Source of the DNA: Lachnospiraceae bacterium | GTDB lineage: Bacteria > Bacillota > Clostridia > Lachnospirales > Lachnospiraceae | Length of the DNA stretch: 58,940 nucleotides | Assembly: GCA_022768825.1 (NCBI GenBank) | Contig: JALEJB010000140.1 | Coordinates: 1 to 58,940, forward strand | Direction of reading: 5' to 3' | Part shown: piece by piece, positions 19,129 to 26,979 of the stretch | Position numbering within the stretch: position 1 is the stretch's first letter | Layout: each line of letters opens with the position of its first letter | The notes under the pieces: generated by a model | Seen by the model: only the letters and a program-made list of their open reading frames with translations | Databases searched by the model: none | What the model was told of the DNA's origin: nothing | Position numbers and translations under genes: made by a program

Positions 19129-20303
19129 GACAGCAAATCCTCCTTTACCAATAGTTCACGAATCTTCAAAAACTGATTCATCGTCAAGCCGGACCGATCA
19201 TACAGACCCTCCGCTGATTTCTCATTCATCGTCTGGTACACAACAATGTCTCTGTTCCACGTAGAGGAAAAGGTATCCTTGTCCAACAGATCAAATTTCG
19301 TCACCAGACAATCCGCAATATGAACGATGGCACTTTCGATCGAGCTTGGCAGCATGTTCTGTCCGTTATATTCTGCCAGAATCGCGATCAGGCGCTCCGA
19401 AAAACAATTCTGCTGGGCAAGACGGATGCCGTTTTCCACAAAGGGTTCACCCTCCAGTTTTCCCACACGGTAATAAAAACCGCCTGCCGCAGCCAGCTTT
19501 TCGTCTGCAGCCACCTCTTTTGCCAGCCGTGCCGCAACTTGGGAGGTTTTGACTGCATGATTATAGTCTGCGGTAGAGTATTTCTGTATCTCCTTTTGCA
19601 GATGAAACGCCGGGTCCATGATCGTGTCCAGACTGATGCTTTCATCATAAACTTCTCTGTAATGAAGCTTAGGCGATAAGAAAATACCGAATAAGCTACA
19701 GACAATGGCACCGGCAAAGGTTATCACAATTGTCAAAAGCTGCAACTGTCTGACCTGTAAATACTGAATACAGACCGGAATGGCAATGGATGTACAGATC
19801 ACAAACATACTGATCGAGACCGGATTGCTTGACCGGGTGTACCATTCGCAGAACAAGGCACCCAATAGTGCCAGCAGAACTGCCGTCAGCACCTGATCAT
19901 CGCCACCATTATACATCCCCGCCATACAGGCAAAATACATGCTGAAATAAATGCCCGGTTTTCCCTCAAACGCGCTTGCGCAGAAAATACCAAACAGCAT
20001 ATACGGCGCGCAATACCCCGGCAGAAAGGAAAAAGCGATCGTAAACAGCGTACCGAACAGATACACAAAAAAGATCAGTCCAAAGCTGTTGCTCATCCCC
20101 CGGCTCAACTGGCCGGTCACTCTGGTATGCTCCAGATAGAGTAAAAATCCCAGATAGAAAAAAATGCTGACAAATATCCACACAATGATCGTATCCAGCG
20201 GGCGTTGTCCGATGATCCCGGCGATACAGGGACCAAGCAGTGTCAGCAGGAACATCAAAATCAATTTTTGCACACGACGGTAAGAAAAGGACAGTTGATT
20301 CAT
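19125..20303 (-). CDS. PgpH-like 7TM-HD membrane protein with degenerate HD domain
   Basis: 392 residues. The N-terminal half (about 1-215) has six to seven hydrophobic segments; the C-terminal half aligns by eye with the HD phosphodiesterase domain of PgpH, which degrades cyclic di-AMP. Position in the operon (phoH upstream, ybeY downstream) is exactly that of pgpH. Two things are off: the extracellular HDED domain of full PgpH (about 700 residues) is absent, and the metal-binding motif that reads YYHDIGK in PgpH reads YYRVGKL here, near residue 280. The later QHHG motif is also lost (EYNGQ). One upstream His (NHAVKTSQVA) and a late Asp remain. Hydrolase activity is therefore unlikely; a sensory or structural role is inferred. 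Confidence 0.8.
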   Translation of the reverse strand: MNQLSFSYRRVQKLILMFLLTLLGPCIAGIIGQRPLDTIIVWIFVSIFFYLGFLLYLEHTRVTGQLSRGMSNSFGLIFFVYLFGTLFTIAFSFLPGYCAPYMLFGIFCASAFEGKPGIYFSMYFACMAGMYNGGDDQVLTAVLLALLGALFCEWYTRSSNPVSISMFVICTSIAIPVCIQYLQVRQLQLLTIVITFAGAIVCSLFGIFLSPKLHYREVYDESISLDTIMDPAFHLQKEIQKYSTADYNHAVKTSQVAARLAKEVAADEKLAAAGGFYYRVGKLEGEPFVENGIRLAQQNCFSERLIAILAEYNGQNMLPSSIESAIVHIADCLVTKFDLLDKDTFSSTWNRDIVVYQTMNEKSAEGLYDRSGLTMNQFLKIRELLVKEDLLS

Positions 20304-21322
20304 AACTTTTTACTCCTTTGCTTACGAGCCGGCTTGGTATCTTCAGACAGCTTTTTGTTTTCCGCTTGTTTTTTTTCATAGGCGTCATAAGCATTGACGA
20401 TCTTTTGTACCAGCGGATGTCTGACGACATCCTGACTTGTCAGATTGCAGACTGCGATCTCGTCCACTTTTTTCAAAACGCGAAGAGCCACATCCAGTCC
20501 GCTGACAGCTCCCGGTGCCAGGTCTTTTTGAGAGGCATCACCGGTGATGACAACCTTGGAGCCAAAGCCGATTCTGGTCAGAAACATCTTCATCTGTGCC
20601 GGTGTCGTATTTTGTGCCTCATCGAGGATAATAAATGCATTGTCCAATGTCCGACCGCGCATATACGCAAGAGGAGCGACCTCAATCAGCCCCTTTTCCA
20701 TATTTTTGGCATAAGATTCCGCCCCCATGATCTGATAGAGTGCATCATACAGGGGACGCAGATACGGATCGATCTTGCTTTGCAGATCACCCGGCAAAAA
20801 TCCAAGCTTTTCTCCCGCTTCAATCGCGGGCCTTGTCAGAATGATCCTGCCGACCTGCTCATTTTTAAATGCGGTGATCGCCATTGCCATGGCCAGATAC
20901 GTCTTACCGGTTCCCGCCGGTCCGACACCAAAGACGATCATATGCTTTCGAATACTGTCCACATAGGATTTCTGTCCCAGTGTCTTGGGCTTGATGGGTT
21001 TGCCGTTGATCGTATGGCAGATGATATCCTTATCAATTTCTGTAATCGCCGTTTCTTTCGACAATTTGGATAGTTCCAGAACATAATTGACATTCTGCGC
21101 GGTGATCGTATTTCCTCTCTGGGACAAAACAAGAAGCTGCTCAAATACATGCTTTGCCTGATTTAAAGAAGCCGGTTCTCCCAAAAGTTTCATTTGTCCG
21201 TCACGGACAACCACTGTGACGTTGCAATTACGCTCAATGGTTTTCATAAATTCATCAAATTGTCCAAATACATTTGCCATATGCTCCGATGGCATTTCAA
21301 AAGTAATCTCTGTTAACGACAT
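20300..21322 (-). CDS. phoH: PhoH family ATPase
   Basis: 340 residues. An N-terminal KH-like region precedes the PhoH nucleotide-binding domain with Walker A GVGPAGTGKTYLAMA near residue 135 and Walker B FIILDEAQNTTPAQ near 230. PhoH proteins are implicated in RNA metabolism alongside YbeY, which fits the neighbouring gene. The C-terminus is a lysine-rich tail. The ribosome site is weak (AGGTTAA). Its stop overlaps the next start as ATGA. Confidence 0.95.
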   Translation of the reverse strand: MSLTEITFEMPSEHMANVFGQFDEFMKTIERNCNVTVVVRDGQMKLLGEPASLNQAKHVFEQLLVLSQRGNTITAQNVNYVLELSKLSKETAITEIDKDIICHTINGKPIKPKTLGQKSYVDSIRKHMIVFGVGPAGTGKTYLAMAMAITAFKNEQVGRIILTRPAIEAGEKLGFLPGDLQSKIDPYLRPLYDALYQIMGAESYAKNMEKGLIEVAPLAYMRGRTLDNAFIILDEAQNTTPAQMKMFLTRIGFGSKVVITGDASQKDLAPGAVSGLDVALRVLKKVDEIAVCNLTSQDVVRHPLVQKIVNAYDAYEKKQAENKKLSEDTKPARKQRSKKL

Positions 21323-21330
21323 ATTTTAAC

Positions 21331-22575
21331 CTAATTTTCTATTTCATGATTCGTCGATTCTGCCTGTATGACCGGATCATGATTTTTTTTGTATTTCGTG
21401 ATGGACTCCTCGGCCTCCACACAGCCGGTCAAGGTACAAACCTTTTCATCCGTTACTATTTTAACATTTTTTACTATGATTGGAATACCTTTTTGTACGA
21501 ATTTTTGCAAAAAACGATCCCAATTTTCATTTGCAAGGGCTTCCACCTGAGACTTTGCGTATGTCTTCTTTTTGTAGTAATACTCCTTTTGCAGTGTCTC
21601 CGAAAAATAGACCGGTAGATAAAAGGAATTCGGAAGCTTCAACTGTCTGGTTGCACAAATGGTCTCCGTTGCCTTGTATTTTTTATGAAAAAAATCAGTA
21701 TGCAGCCGCAGACTGCCAATCTGCACACTGATGGTGCGATAAGTCCGTCCGGTATAGATTTTATCCTGATACGTCATCGGAATCGAAATTTCATAATCAT
21801 GGAGGACCTTCGCCTTCACATCTCCATCGGCGACAACCGCGCAGGAACTGGTCACGGTGCCCGAATCATCCACCAGATCAAAGCTTCCCCTGATCAACAC
21901 CGCTCCCTTGCTGACACTGTCTCCGGCCAGTACCTGCGCCGTACCGCATCTCGTGTAGATACTGCTGATCACACCGTTTTCCGTCGCCACCAGGTCATAG
22001 CTGCCCGTCAGATCCGGCGCATTGGTCTGAGGTAATTCCAGCCGTTCTTTGATCTCCACCGTCAGTTTTGTTCCCTCCAGCTTGACACTCGTCCACGCGA
22101 TCTCATCGAAGCTCTCCCGCAGTTCTTCTTCAATCCCCTGACAGGAAAGCATGGATTTCTTTGTCCCAAGCCCGACCTTATGCTCCTCCAGCCAGTTTAG
22201 AAGCTGTACATCCGAAAGTCTTTCACAGCCCGCTACATCAATCTTCCAGATAAATCCGTTCACAAACCACAAAAGCAGCAGACACGCAGTCAGTCCCAGC
22301 AAAAAACATTCCCGCTTTCGATATTTTTTCAAAAAGACAAAAATACCCCCTTCTTTGGTGACACGGATCTGGCAGTCGATTCTTTTTTGCAGTTCAAAGG
22401 TATCCCTGTAATCGCAAGTCCTCATACAAATGGAAACATCTTCCTGCCCCATCCTGACATCCCAGATCGGATATTTTCTTTTCCTGCATAAATTCAAAAA
22501 ACGTTCCCTGTGCTTTCCGCTGATCTCAAGCTTCACGTAATGATATAATTTATGAAATCCAATTCCGCTCATCAT
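21331..22575 (-). CDS. yqfD: Sporulation protein YqfD
   Basis: 414 residues. Cytoplasmic N-terminal domain of about 85 residues, one membrane segment (about 91-112), and a large extracytoplasmic region that begins with the POTRA-like stretch IDVAGCERLSDVQLLNWL. This is the YqfD/stage IV sporulation family, a sigma-E-controlled protein of the mother cell in Bacillus. The start overlaps the yqfC stop as ATGATG with GAGG upstream; either ATG is possible. Followed by phoH after 8 bases. Confidence 0.93.
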   Translation of the reverse strand: MMSGIGFHKLYHYVKLEISGKHRERFLNLCRKRKYPIWDVRMGQEDVSICMRTCDYRDTFELQKRIDCQIRVTKEGGIFVFLKKYRKRECFLLGLTACLLLLWFVNGFIWKIDVAGCERLSDVQLLNWLEEHKVGLGTKKSMLSCQGIEEELRESFDEIAWTSVKLEGTKLTVEIKERLELPQTNAPDLTGSYDLVATENGVISSIYTRCGTAQVLAGDSVSKGAVLIRGSFDLVDDSGTVTSSCAVVADGDVKAKVLHDYEISIPMTYQDKIYTGRTYRTISVQIGSLRLHTDFFHKKYKATETICATRQLKLPNSFYLPVYFSETLQKEYYYKKKTYAKSQVEALANENWDRFLQKFVQKGIPIIVKNVKIVTDEKVCTLTGCVEAEESITKYKKNHDPVIQAESTNHEIEN

Positions 22576-22871
22576 GAAACCTCAAAGAAAATCGATAAAA
22601 AAATTCCTGTGATCATCATTTCTTCCGCGGTATAATATTTGATAAACAAACGTTTCCCCTGTATCACCAGCCGGCAATCCCTGGTCAAAAGTATGATCTG
22701 CTCGCAGTCGCAGGATAAGATTCCACGATAATTTTCCACGCGGATCTCATGTCTGCCGACAGCCGTCAGGATCATATGTCCCTCGATCAGATCCGGTGGG
22801 AGTTCCATTTTGCTCAAAATCTCATAGGCATATTCATTTTGTTTTTTTTGATGATGATTTGACTTCGCCAT
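22572..22871 (-). CDS. yqfC: Sporulation protein YqfC
   Basis: 99 residues. The YqfC family feature is the central HMILTAVGRHEIRVENYRG (19 residues, about 31-49), followed by strands that form a small beta-rich domain. Always adjacent to yqfD in endospore formers; function unknown but linked to sporulation. The ATG at 22871 has no recognisable ribosome site, which is odd for this window and is discussed in the findings. Confidence 0.92.
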   Translation of the reverse strand: MAKSNHHQKKQNEYAYEILSKMELPPDLIEGHMILTAVGRHEIRVENYRGILSCDCEQIILLTRDCRLVIQGKRLFIKYYTAEEMMITGIFLSIFFEVS

Positions 22872-22876
22872 ATTCT

Positions 22877-22906
22877 ATCATATGTGAACGCAAAAAAATC
22901 ATGCAC
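22877..22906 (-). promoter_or_regulatory. Possible sigma-E-like promoter of yqfC-yqfD
   Basis: On the minus strand GCATGAT and CATATGAT are separated by 13 bases. This resembles the sporulation sigma-E pattern of a GCATATT-like -35 and a CATACAAT-like -10. The -10 sits so close to the yqfC ATG that transcription would start at or next to it. Pattern match only; weak. Confidence 0.3.
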
Positions 22907-22909
22907 CGT

Positions 22910-23389
22910 TTATTTGTGATACGGTTCATGATTTTGAATCCGAAAGCATCGGTAAATCTGTTCTAATAGAATGACTCGCATGAGCTGATGCGGAAAGGTC
23001 AATTTGCTGAAGCTCAACTGCTCCTGTGCGGACAAGATCACGCTCGAATGCAACCCCAGCGAGCCACCGATCACAAACACCAGAGAACTTTTGCCTGTCA
23101 CGGTCAGCTGCTGCAGATGTCCGGACAAGGCGACCGAGTCGTATGCTCTTCCGTCAATTGTCAGGGCAATCACATAATCGGACGGGCGGATCTGCGCCAG
23201 AAGCCGTGCCGCTTCCCTTTGCCGGATCTGTTCTTCCTCTGCCTGTGAAGCCTGATCCGGCGTCTTTTCGTCCGCGACTTCGATTACCTGAAGCTTGCAG
23301 TATCTCGACAAACGCTTGGAATACTCATCCAATGCGTCACGATAGAATTTTTCCTTTATTTTTCCAACACATAAAATCGTTATCTTCAT
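22910..23389 (-). CDS. rlmH: 23S rRNA (pseudouridine1915-N3)-methyltransferase RlmH
   Basis: 159 residues, exactly the family size. SPOUT methyltransferase with the SAM-binding knot motif FVIGGSLGLHSSV and the invariant C-terminus EQIYRCFRIQNHEPYHK. Methylates pseudouridine 1915 in helix 69. The ribosome site is poor (CAGGT directly before the ATG), so translation may be coupled to scpB, which ends 5 bases upstream. Confidence 0.97.
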   Translation of the reverse strand: MKITILCVGKIKEKFYRDALDEYSKRLSRYCKLQVIEVADEKTPDQASQAEEEQIRQREAARLLAQIRPSDYVIALTIDGRAYDSVALSGHLQQLTVTGKSSLVFVIGGSLGLHSSVILSAQEQLSFSKLTFPHQLMRVILLEQIYRCFRIQNHEPYHK

Positions 23390-23394
23390 ACCTG

Positions 23395-23964
23395 TTATAT
23401 GCCAAGCTTGACCTGTGTCTCCTGTTCTGCTTCCTGCCTGAACTCTTCCACCTGATCCGGGGCAAGCACCGGAAGTTCATCAATGGAATGTACGCCGAAG
23501 CAGCGCAGAAAATCCTCTGTCGTGCCAAAAAGCAACGGTTTTCCGGGCGCATCCAGTCTGCCAAGCTCCTGTATCAGATTGTACTCAAGCAGCTTGTTGA
23601 CCGCATGATCGCAGGAAACACCGCGAATTTTTTCAATCTCCACACGGGTGATCGGCTGTTTGTATGCAATGATCGAAAGCGTCTCCAGCAGTACATCGGT
23701 CAGGACATGCTTCTTTGGCTGCTTTGCAATGCGGATGAGATACTCATAGGTATTTGGTTGGGTACACATCTGATATGCCCCATCCAATTCCATGATCGCA
23801 ATTCCACGATCCGCCTCTTCATATTCATGCATCAGCTCTTCGATCAACTGTTGGGTTTTCTTTTTATCCAATTCCAGCGCATTTGCAATTTTATCCAGTT
23901 CCACCGAGTCTCCCATTGTAAAAAGAATCGACTCAATGATCGCTTTATAATTTATTTCTTCCAT
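23395..23964 (-). CDS. scpB: Segregation and condensation protein B
   Basis: 189 residues. Two winged-helix domains with the family motifs TDVLLETLSIIAYKQPITR and IQELGRLDAPGKPLLFGTT. ScpB forms the SMC-ScpA-ScpB condensin. It lies 8 bases after scpA, with AGGAGCC upstream. An acidic, glutamine-rich C-terminal tail (about 165-189) is family-typical. Confidence 0.96.
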   Translation of the reverse strand: MEEINYKAIIESILFTMGDSVELDKIANALELDKKKTQQLIEELMHEYEEADRGIAIMELDGAYQMCTQPNTYEYLIRIAKQPKKHVLTDVLLETLSIIAYKQPITRVEIEKIRGVSCDHAVNKLLEYNLIQELGRLDAPGKPLLFGTTEDFLRCFGVHSIDELPVLAPDQVEEFRQEAEQETQVKLGI

Positions 23965-23972
23965 TCTGGCTC

Positions 23973-24725
23973 CTATGCGGCAATCTTTGAAGTGATCTCA
24001 ATATCGTCAAAAATTGCGTCCTGTCTAATCTGAATATCCCCTGTCTTCATCAATTCAAGGATCGACAAAAAGGTTACGATCACCTGCATCTTACTTCTCT
24101 GGTTTTCAAGCAGACTGCGGAACGAAAATGTCCGGTGTGTTCTTGCATAGTTTTTTAAATGATCCATACAAGCTTCTAAGGATACCTCTTCTTTCTGGAT
24201 CTTGCCGAATTTTGAACGGATCGGATCGATCTTGTCCACCTGTTTTTTCATGATCGACTGAAAAATGTCATTCAGCTTCTGAAGTGTCAGATTGCTGACT
24301 AACTCGTCCAAATCCACCGGTTCCTCGTAGGCGGATACCTCTTCCGGAATCGAAGGCTCTTTGAACAATACTTTCCTTGCGTCTAACTGACGATCTTTCA
24401 ATTCTTCGGAAATATATTTATACATCTTATATTCCAGCAATTGCTGTACCAGCTCGGCTCTCGGATCTTCCTCTTCTTCTCCCTCTTCCACCTCAGGCGC
24501 AGGAAGGAGCATTTTCGCCTTGATGTCGATCAGAGTCGCCGCCATCACCAGAAACTCACTCATAATATTCAGATCTGATTTCTGCATCTGATGAATGTAT
24601 TCCATGTACTGATTGGTGATCTCCACGATCGGAATATCATAGATATTTACTTTATTCTTGTCCAGGAGATGAAGGAGCAGATCAAGCGGTCCCTCAAATA
24701 CTTGTAGCTTTATTGTCAAATCCAT
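23973..24725 (-). CDS. scpA: Segregation and condensation protein A (kleisin)
   Basis: 250 residues from ATG 24725, preferred because AGGGGTAA is upstream and because the family N-terminus VFEGPLDLLLHLL then lies near residue 10. The frame is open 20 codons further upstream across the predicted promoter. The middle linker is acidic (VEEGEEEEDPRAE) and the C-terminal winged helix ends the protein. Bridges the SMC heads together with ScpB. First gene of scpA-scpB-rlmH. Confidence 0.96.
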   Translation of the reverse strand: MDLTIKLQVFEGPLDLLLHLLDKNKVNIYDIPIVEITNQYMEYIHQMQKSDLNIMSEFLVMAATLIDIKAKMLLPAPEVEEGEEEEDPRAELVQQLLEYKMYKYISEELKDRQLDARKVLFKEPSIPEEVSAYEEPVDLDELVSNLTLQKLNDIFQSIMKKQVDKIDPIRSKFGKIQKEEVSLEACMDHLKNYARTHRTFSFRSLLENQRSKMQVIVTFLSILELMKTGDIQIRQDAIFDDIEITSKIAA

Positions 24726-24756
24726 ATTTTTTACCCCTACATATTGTGTCACCTTT

Positions 24757-24785
24757 ATCATATATGCTGGGAGCGAAAATTTCAA
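24757..24785 (-). promoter_or_regulatory. Predicted sigma-A promoter of scpA-scpB-rlmH
   Basis: Minus strand: -35 TTGAAA (24785-24780), 17-base spacer, -10 TATGAT (24762-24757), about 32 bases before the scpA ATG. Good consensus match in an intergenic region, directly ahead of a ribosome site. Confidence 0.65.
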
Positions 24786-24799
24786 GTCATATTTCTATA

Positions 24800-24830
24800 T
24801 TTAGTGTTTTTATTTTAAAGAAACACTAAA
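24800..24830 (-). terminator. Hairpin after metallophosphoesterase gene, weak terminator
   Basis: TTTAGTGTTT and AAACACTAAA form a 10-bp stem 17 bases after the stop of the metallophosphoesterase gene. No clear U-tract follows on the minus strand, so termination is only possible. Confidence 0.4.
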
Positions 24831-24846
24831 GATTGTACTTTATTTG

Positions 24847-25710
24847 TCACTTTTTGCCATGAATCACAATGTTTACCAATTCTGCCCGGTTACAGATACG
24901 GATATGAAAGGTATGCGTTCCCAGACCGCGACTGGTAATGGCAGTTTTTCCCGCTTCTTCATACATCCCAAAGCTGTATTTCGGAAACAACTCAAACTGC
25001 GGTGAAACTACACTTCCAATCCCCGGCAGACAAACCAGTCCGCCATGATAATGCCCGGACAGCGACAGATCGGCACCCCAGTCCAGGTACTCTTTGGTAT
25101 ATTTGGGATTATGTGCAAGAAGGATCGTGTATTGCCGGTCCGGGAGTCCTAACAGTTCGGTCAACTGTGTCTCCTTCCACGGAATCTTTTTTGCCTTGGA
25201 ATAATAGATCAGGGGCAGATCCAGTCCGTAAATACTGATCTCCTCGCCATGTATGCAAATTTTCTCATGGGCATTATTTAATATATGCACACCCATCCCG
25301 CGAAGCGTCGCTTCCAGCCTCCGGTAGTCTTCAAAATATGCGCTGTCTTCCTGCTGCACACGTTTTTCATGATTGCCGTTGGCAAAATAGACCGGTGCGA
25401 TGGAGACAAGCTGTCTGCAGAACTGCTCTGCGACTGCATATTTACTCGTCTGCGCGCTCACGATCAAATCTCCGGCGATGAAAATCAGATCGGGCTTTTG
25501 TGCCCGGATGCTTGCAAGCAGTTTCTCGTTGTCTCTGCCATACTCCCATGCATGCAGATCTGTGACCAAAACCATGCGAAGCTCCTGCGACAATCGATCC
25601 GTGCAGACATCATAATCCGTCACACGAAATTTGTTCAGCTCCTGTCTTTGCCAGAGCACAAATCCCAATATACCTATCACAAAAATCAAACCAATGACCC
25701 AAAATACCAT
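24847..25710 (-). CDS. Membrane-anchored metallophosphoesterase (YkuE-like)
   Basis: 287 residues from ATG 25710, where TGAGGTG precedes the start and the product opens with a membrane helix (MVFWVIGLIFVIGILGFVLW, residues 1-20). Calcineurin-like metal motifs in order: VTDLHAW (DxH), GDLI, GNHEKR and SGHYHGG. The catalytic domain probably faces outside. Substrate unknown; related proteins include YkuE and UDP-diacylglucosamine hydrolase-like enzymes. Transcribed divergently from dacA across a 62-base gap. Confidence 0.88.
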   Translation of the reverse strand: MVFWVIGLIFVIGILGFVLWQRQELNKFRVTDYDVCTDRLSQELRMVLVTDLHAWEYGRDNEKLLASIRAQKPDLIFIAGDLIVSAQTSKYAVAEQFCRQLVSIAPVYFANGNHEKRVQQEDSAYFEDYRRLEATLRGMGVHILNNAHEKICIHGEEISIYGLDLPLIYYSKAKKIPWKETQLTELLGLPDRQYTILLAHNPKYTKEYLDWGADLSLSGHYHGGLVCLPGIGSVVSPQFELFPKYSFGMYEEAGKTAITSRGLGTHTFHIRICNRAELVNIVIHGKK

Positions 25711-25772
25711 GCGCACCTCATATTTTCTGCTTGTTTGAATATATATGTTAAAAATACTCCAAGGAGTCTCTC

Positions 25773-26960
25773 TTGCGAAAATCAAAACGTTTTTTCTGTC
25801 TCGTACTGACGATCCTGTTCGTAAATACAATGGTCTTAACCGTAGCTGCTACCCAGACAGAAGCCTCCGCTTCCAATGGAATCGATGTATCTGCCAAATC
25901 CGCAATTCTGATGGAAGCCCATACGGGTCAGATCCTGTATGAAAAAAATGCCGACGAAATGCTTCGCCCGGCCAGCGTCACAAAGATCATGACCATGCTT
26001 TTGATCTTTGAAGCACTAGAACAGAACAAGCTTAGCATGGATGAACCGGTAATGGTATCGGCGCACGCGGCAAGCATGGGCGGTTCGCAGGTCTTTCTGG
26101 AAGAAAATGAAACCCAGACCGTACAGGACCTGTTAAAATGTATCAGTATCGCCAGCGCCAATGATGCCTGTGTGACCATGGCGGAACGCATCTGCGGAAC
26201 CGAGGAAGCCTTCGTTCAGGCAATGAATGCCAAAGCAGCGTCACTTGGCATGGAACACACCAATTTTGTCAACTGCTGCGGACTGGAAGCCGAAGGCCAT
26301 CTGATCAGTGCCAAAGACATCGCGATCATGTCACGGGAACTGATTACAAAATATCCGCAGATTTACGATTACTGTACTGTCTGGCAGGATCAGATCATTC
26401 ATCGCACAAGAAAAGGCGAATCCATCTTCGGACTCACAAACACAAATAAATTCCTCAAGCAGTATCCTTACGCAACCGGACTCAAAACCGGCTATACTTC
26501 TGTTTCCAAGTATTGTATCAGTGCCACTGCAAAAAAAGACGATGTAGAATTAATCGCAGTACTGATGGCAGAACCGGATATTCCTTCCCGCGTCAAAGAT
26601 GTCCGCGCCCTCATGGACTATGGCTTTTCCAGCTGCAAGAAATACGTGGACACCGCGCCATTGGAGAAGACATCTTTGCCCGTAACCGGCGGAAAAACAG
26701 ACCGGTTGGACCTGTCAATCCCGGAACAGTTTTCTTATCTGTGTATGCCGGGCGAATCTCCCGACCAGATCCGGCGAGGAATCACCCTGCCCGAGTCCGT
26801 CCCTGCACCGATCGAACAAGGTGCCACCGTCGGCAAGATCGTCTATTCCCTTGGGGATACCACCATCGGGGAAGTCCCGATACTGGCGGAACGCGCTGTT
26901 GAAAAAATGGATTTCAAATACTGCCTTGGCAAGCTGTTTCACAGACTTTGTATTCCGTGA
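25773..26960 (+). CDS. dacF: D-alanyl-D-alanine carboxypeptidase (DacA/DacF type, class C low-mass PBP)
   Basis: 395 residues. TTG start at 25773 with AAGGAG seven bases upstream. Signal peptide (cleavage likely near residue 25-35), then the three PBP motifs: SVTK (S68, K71), SAN (S128-N130) and KTG (K238-G240). The C-terminal PBP5-associated domain covers about 280-375. It trims the terminal D-Ala from peptidoglycan stem peptides at the outer face of the membrane. The C-terminus (CLGKLFHRLCIP) is short, so membrane anchoring is not obvious. One of only two plus-strand protein genes in the window. DacF-like (sporulation) versus DacA-like cannot be separated from sequence alone. Confidence 0.9.
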   Translation: MRKSKRFFCLVLTILFVNTMVLTVAATQTEASASNGIDVSAKSAILMEAHTGQILYEKNADEMLRPASVTKIMTMLLIFEALEQNKLSMDEPVMVSAHAASMGGSQVFLEENETQTVQDLLKCISIASANDACVTMAERICGTEEAFVQAMNAKAASLGMEHTNFVNCCGLEAEGHLISAKDIAIMSRELITKYPQIYDYCTVWQDQIIHRTRKGESIFGLTNTNKFLKQYPYATGLKTGYTSVSKYCISATAKKDDVELIAVLMAEPDIPSRVKDVRALMDYGFSSCKKYVDTAPLEKTSLPVTGGKTDRLDLSIPEQFSYLCMPGESPDQIRRGITLPESVPAPIEQGATVGKIVYSLGDTTIGEVPILAERAVEKMDFKYCLGKLFHRLCIP

Positions 26961-26979
26961 CCTTGTCAGTCGACGCGTA

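Noticed and set aside
23026..24033. 335-codon plus-strand frame
   Set aside because: Runs across rlmH, scpB and the end of scpA on the other strand; no family features.
25711..25772. Divergent promoters between the metallophosphoesterase and dacF
   Set aside because: A promoter must be present, but the AT-rich gap gives no hexamer pair with good spacing that I would defend.
26961..26979. Terminator between convergent dacF and cls
   Set aside because: The 19-base gap has no inverted repeat or T-run.
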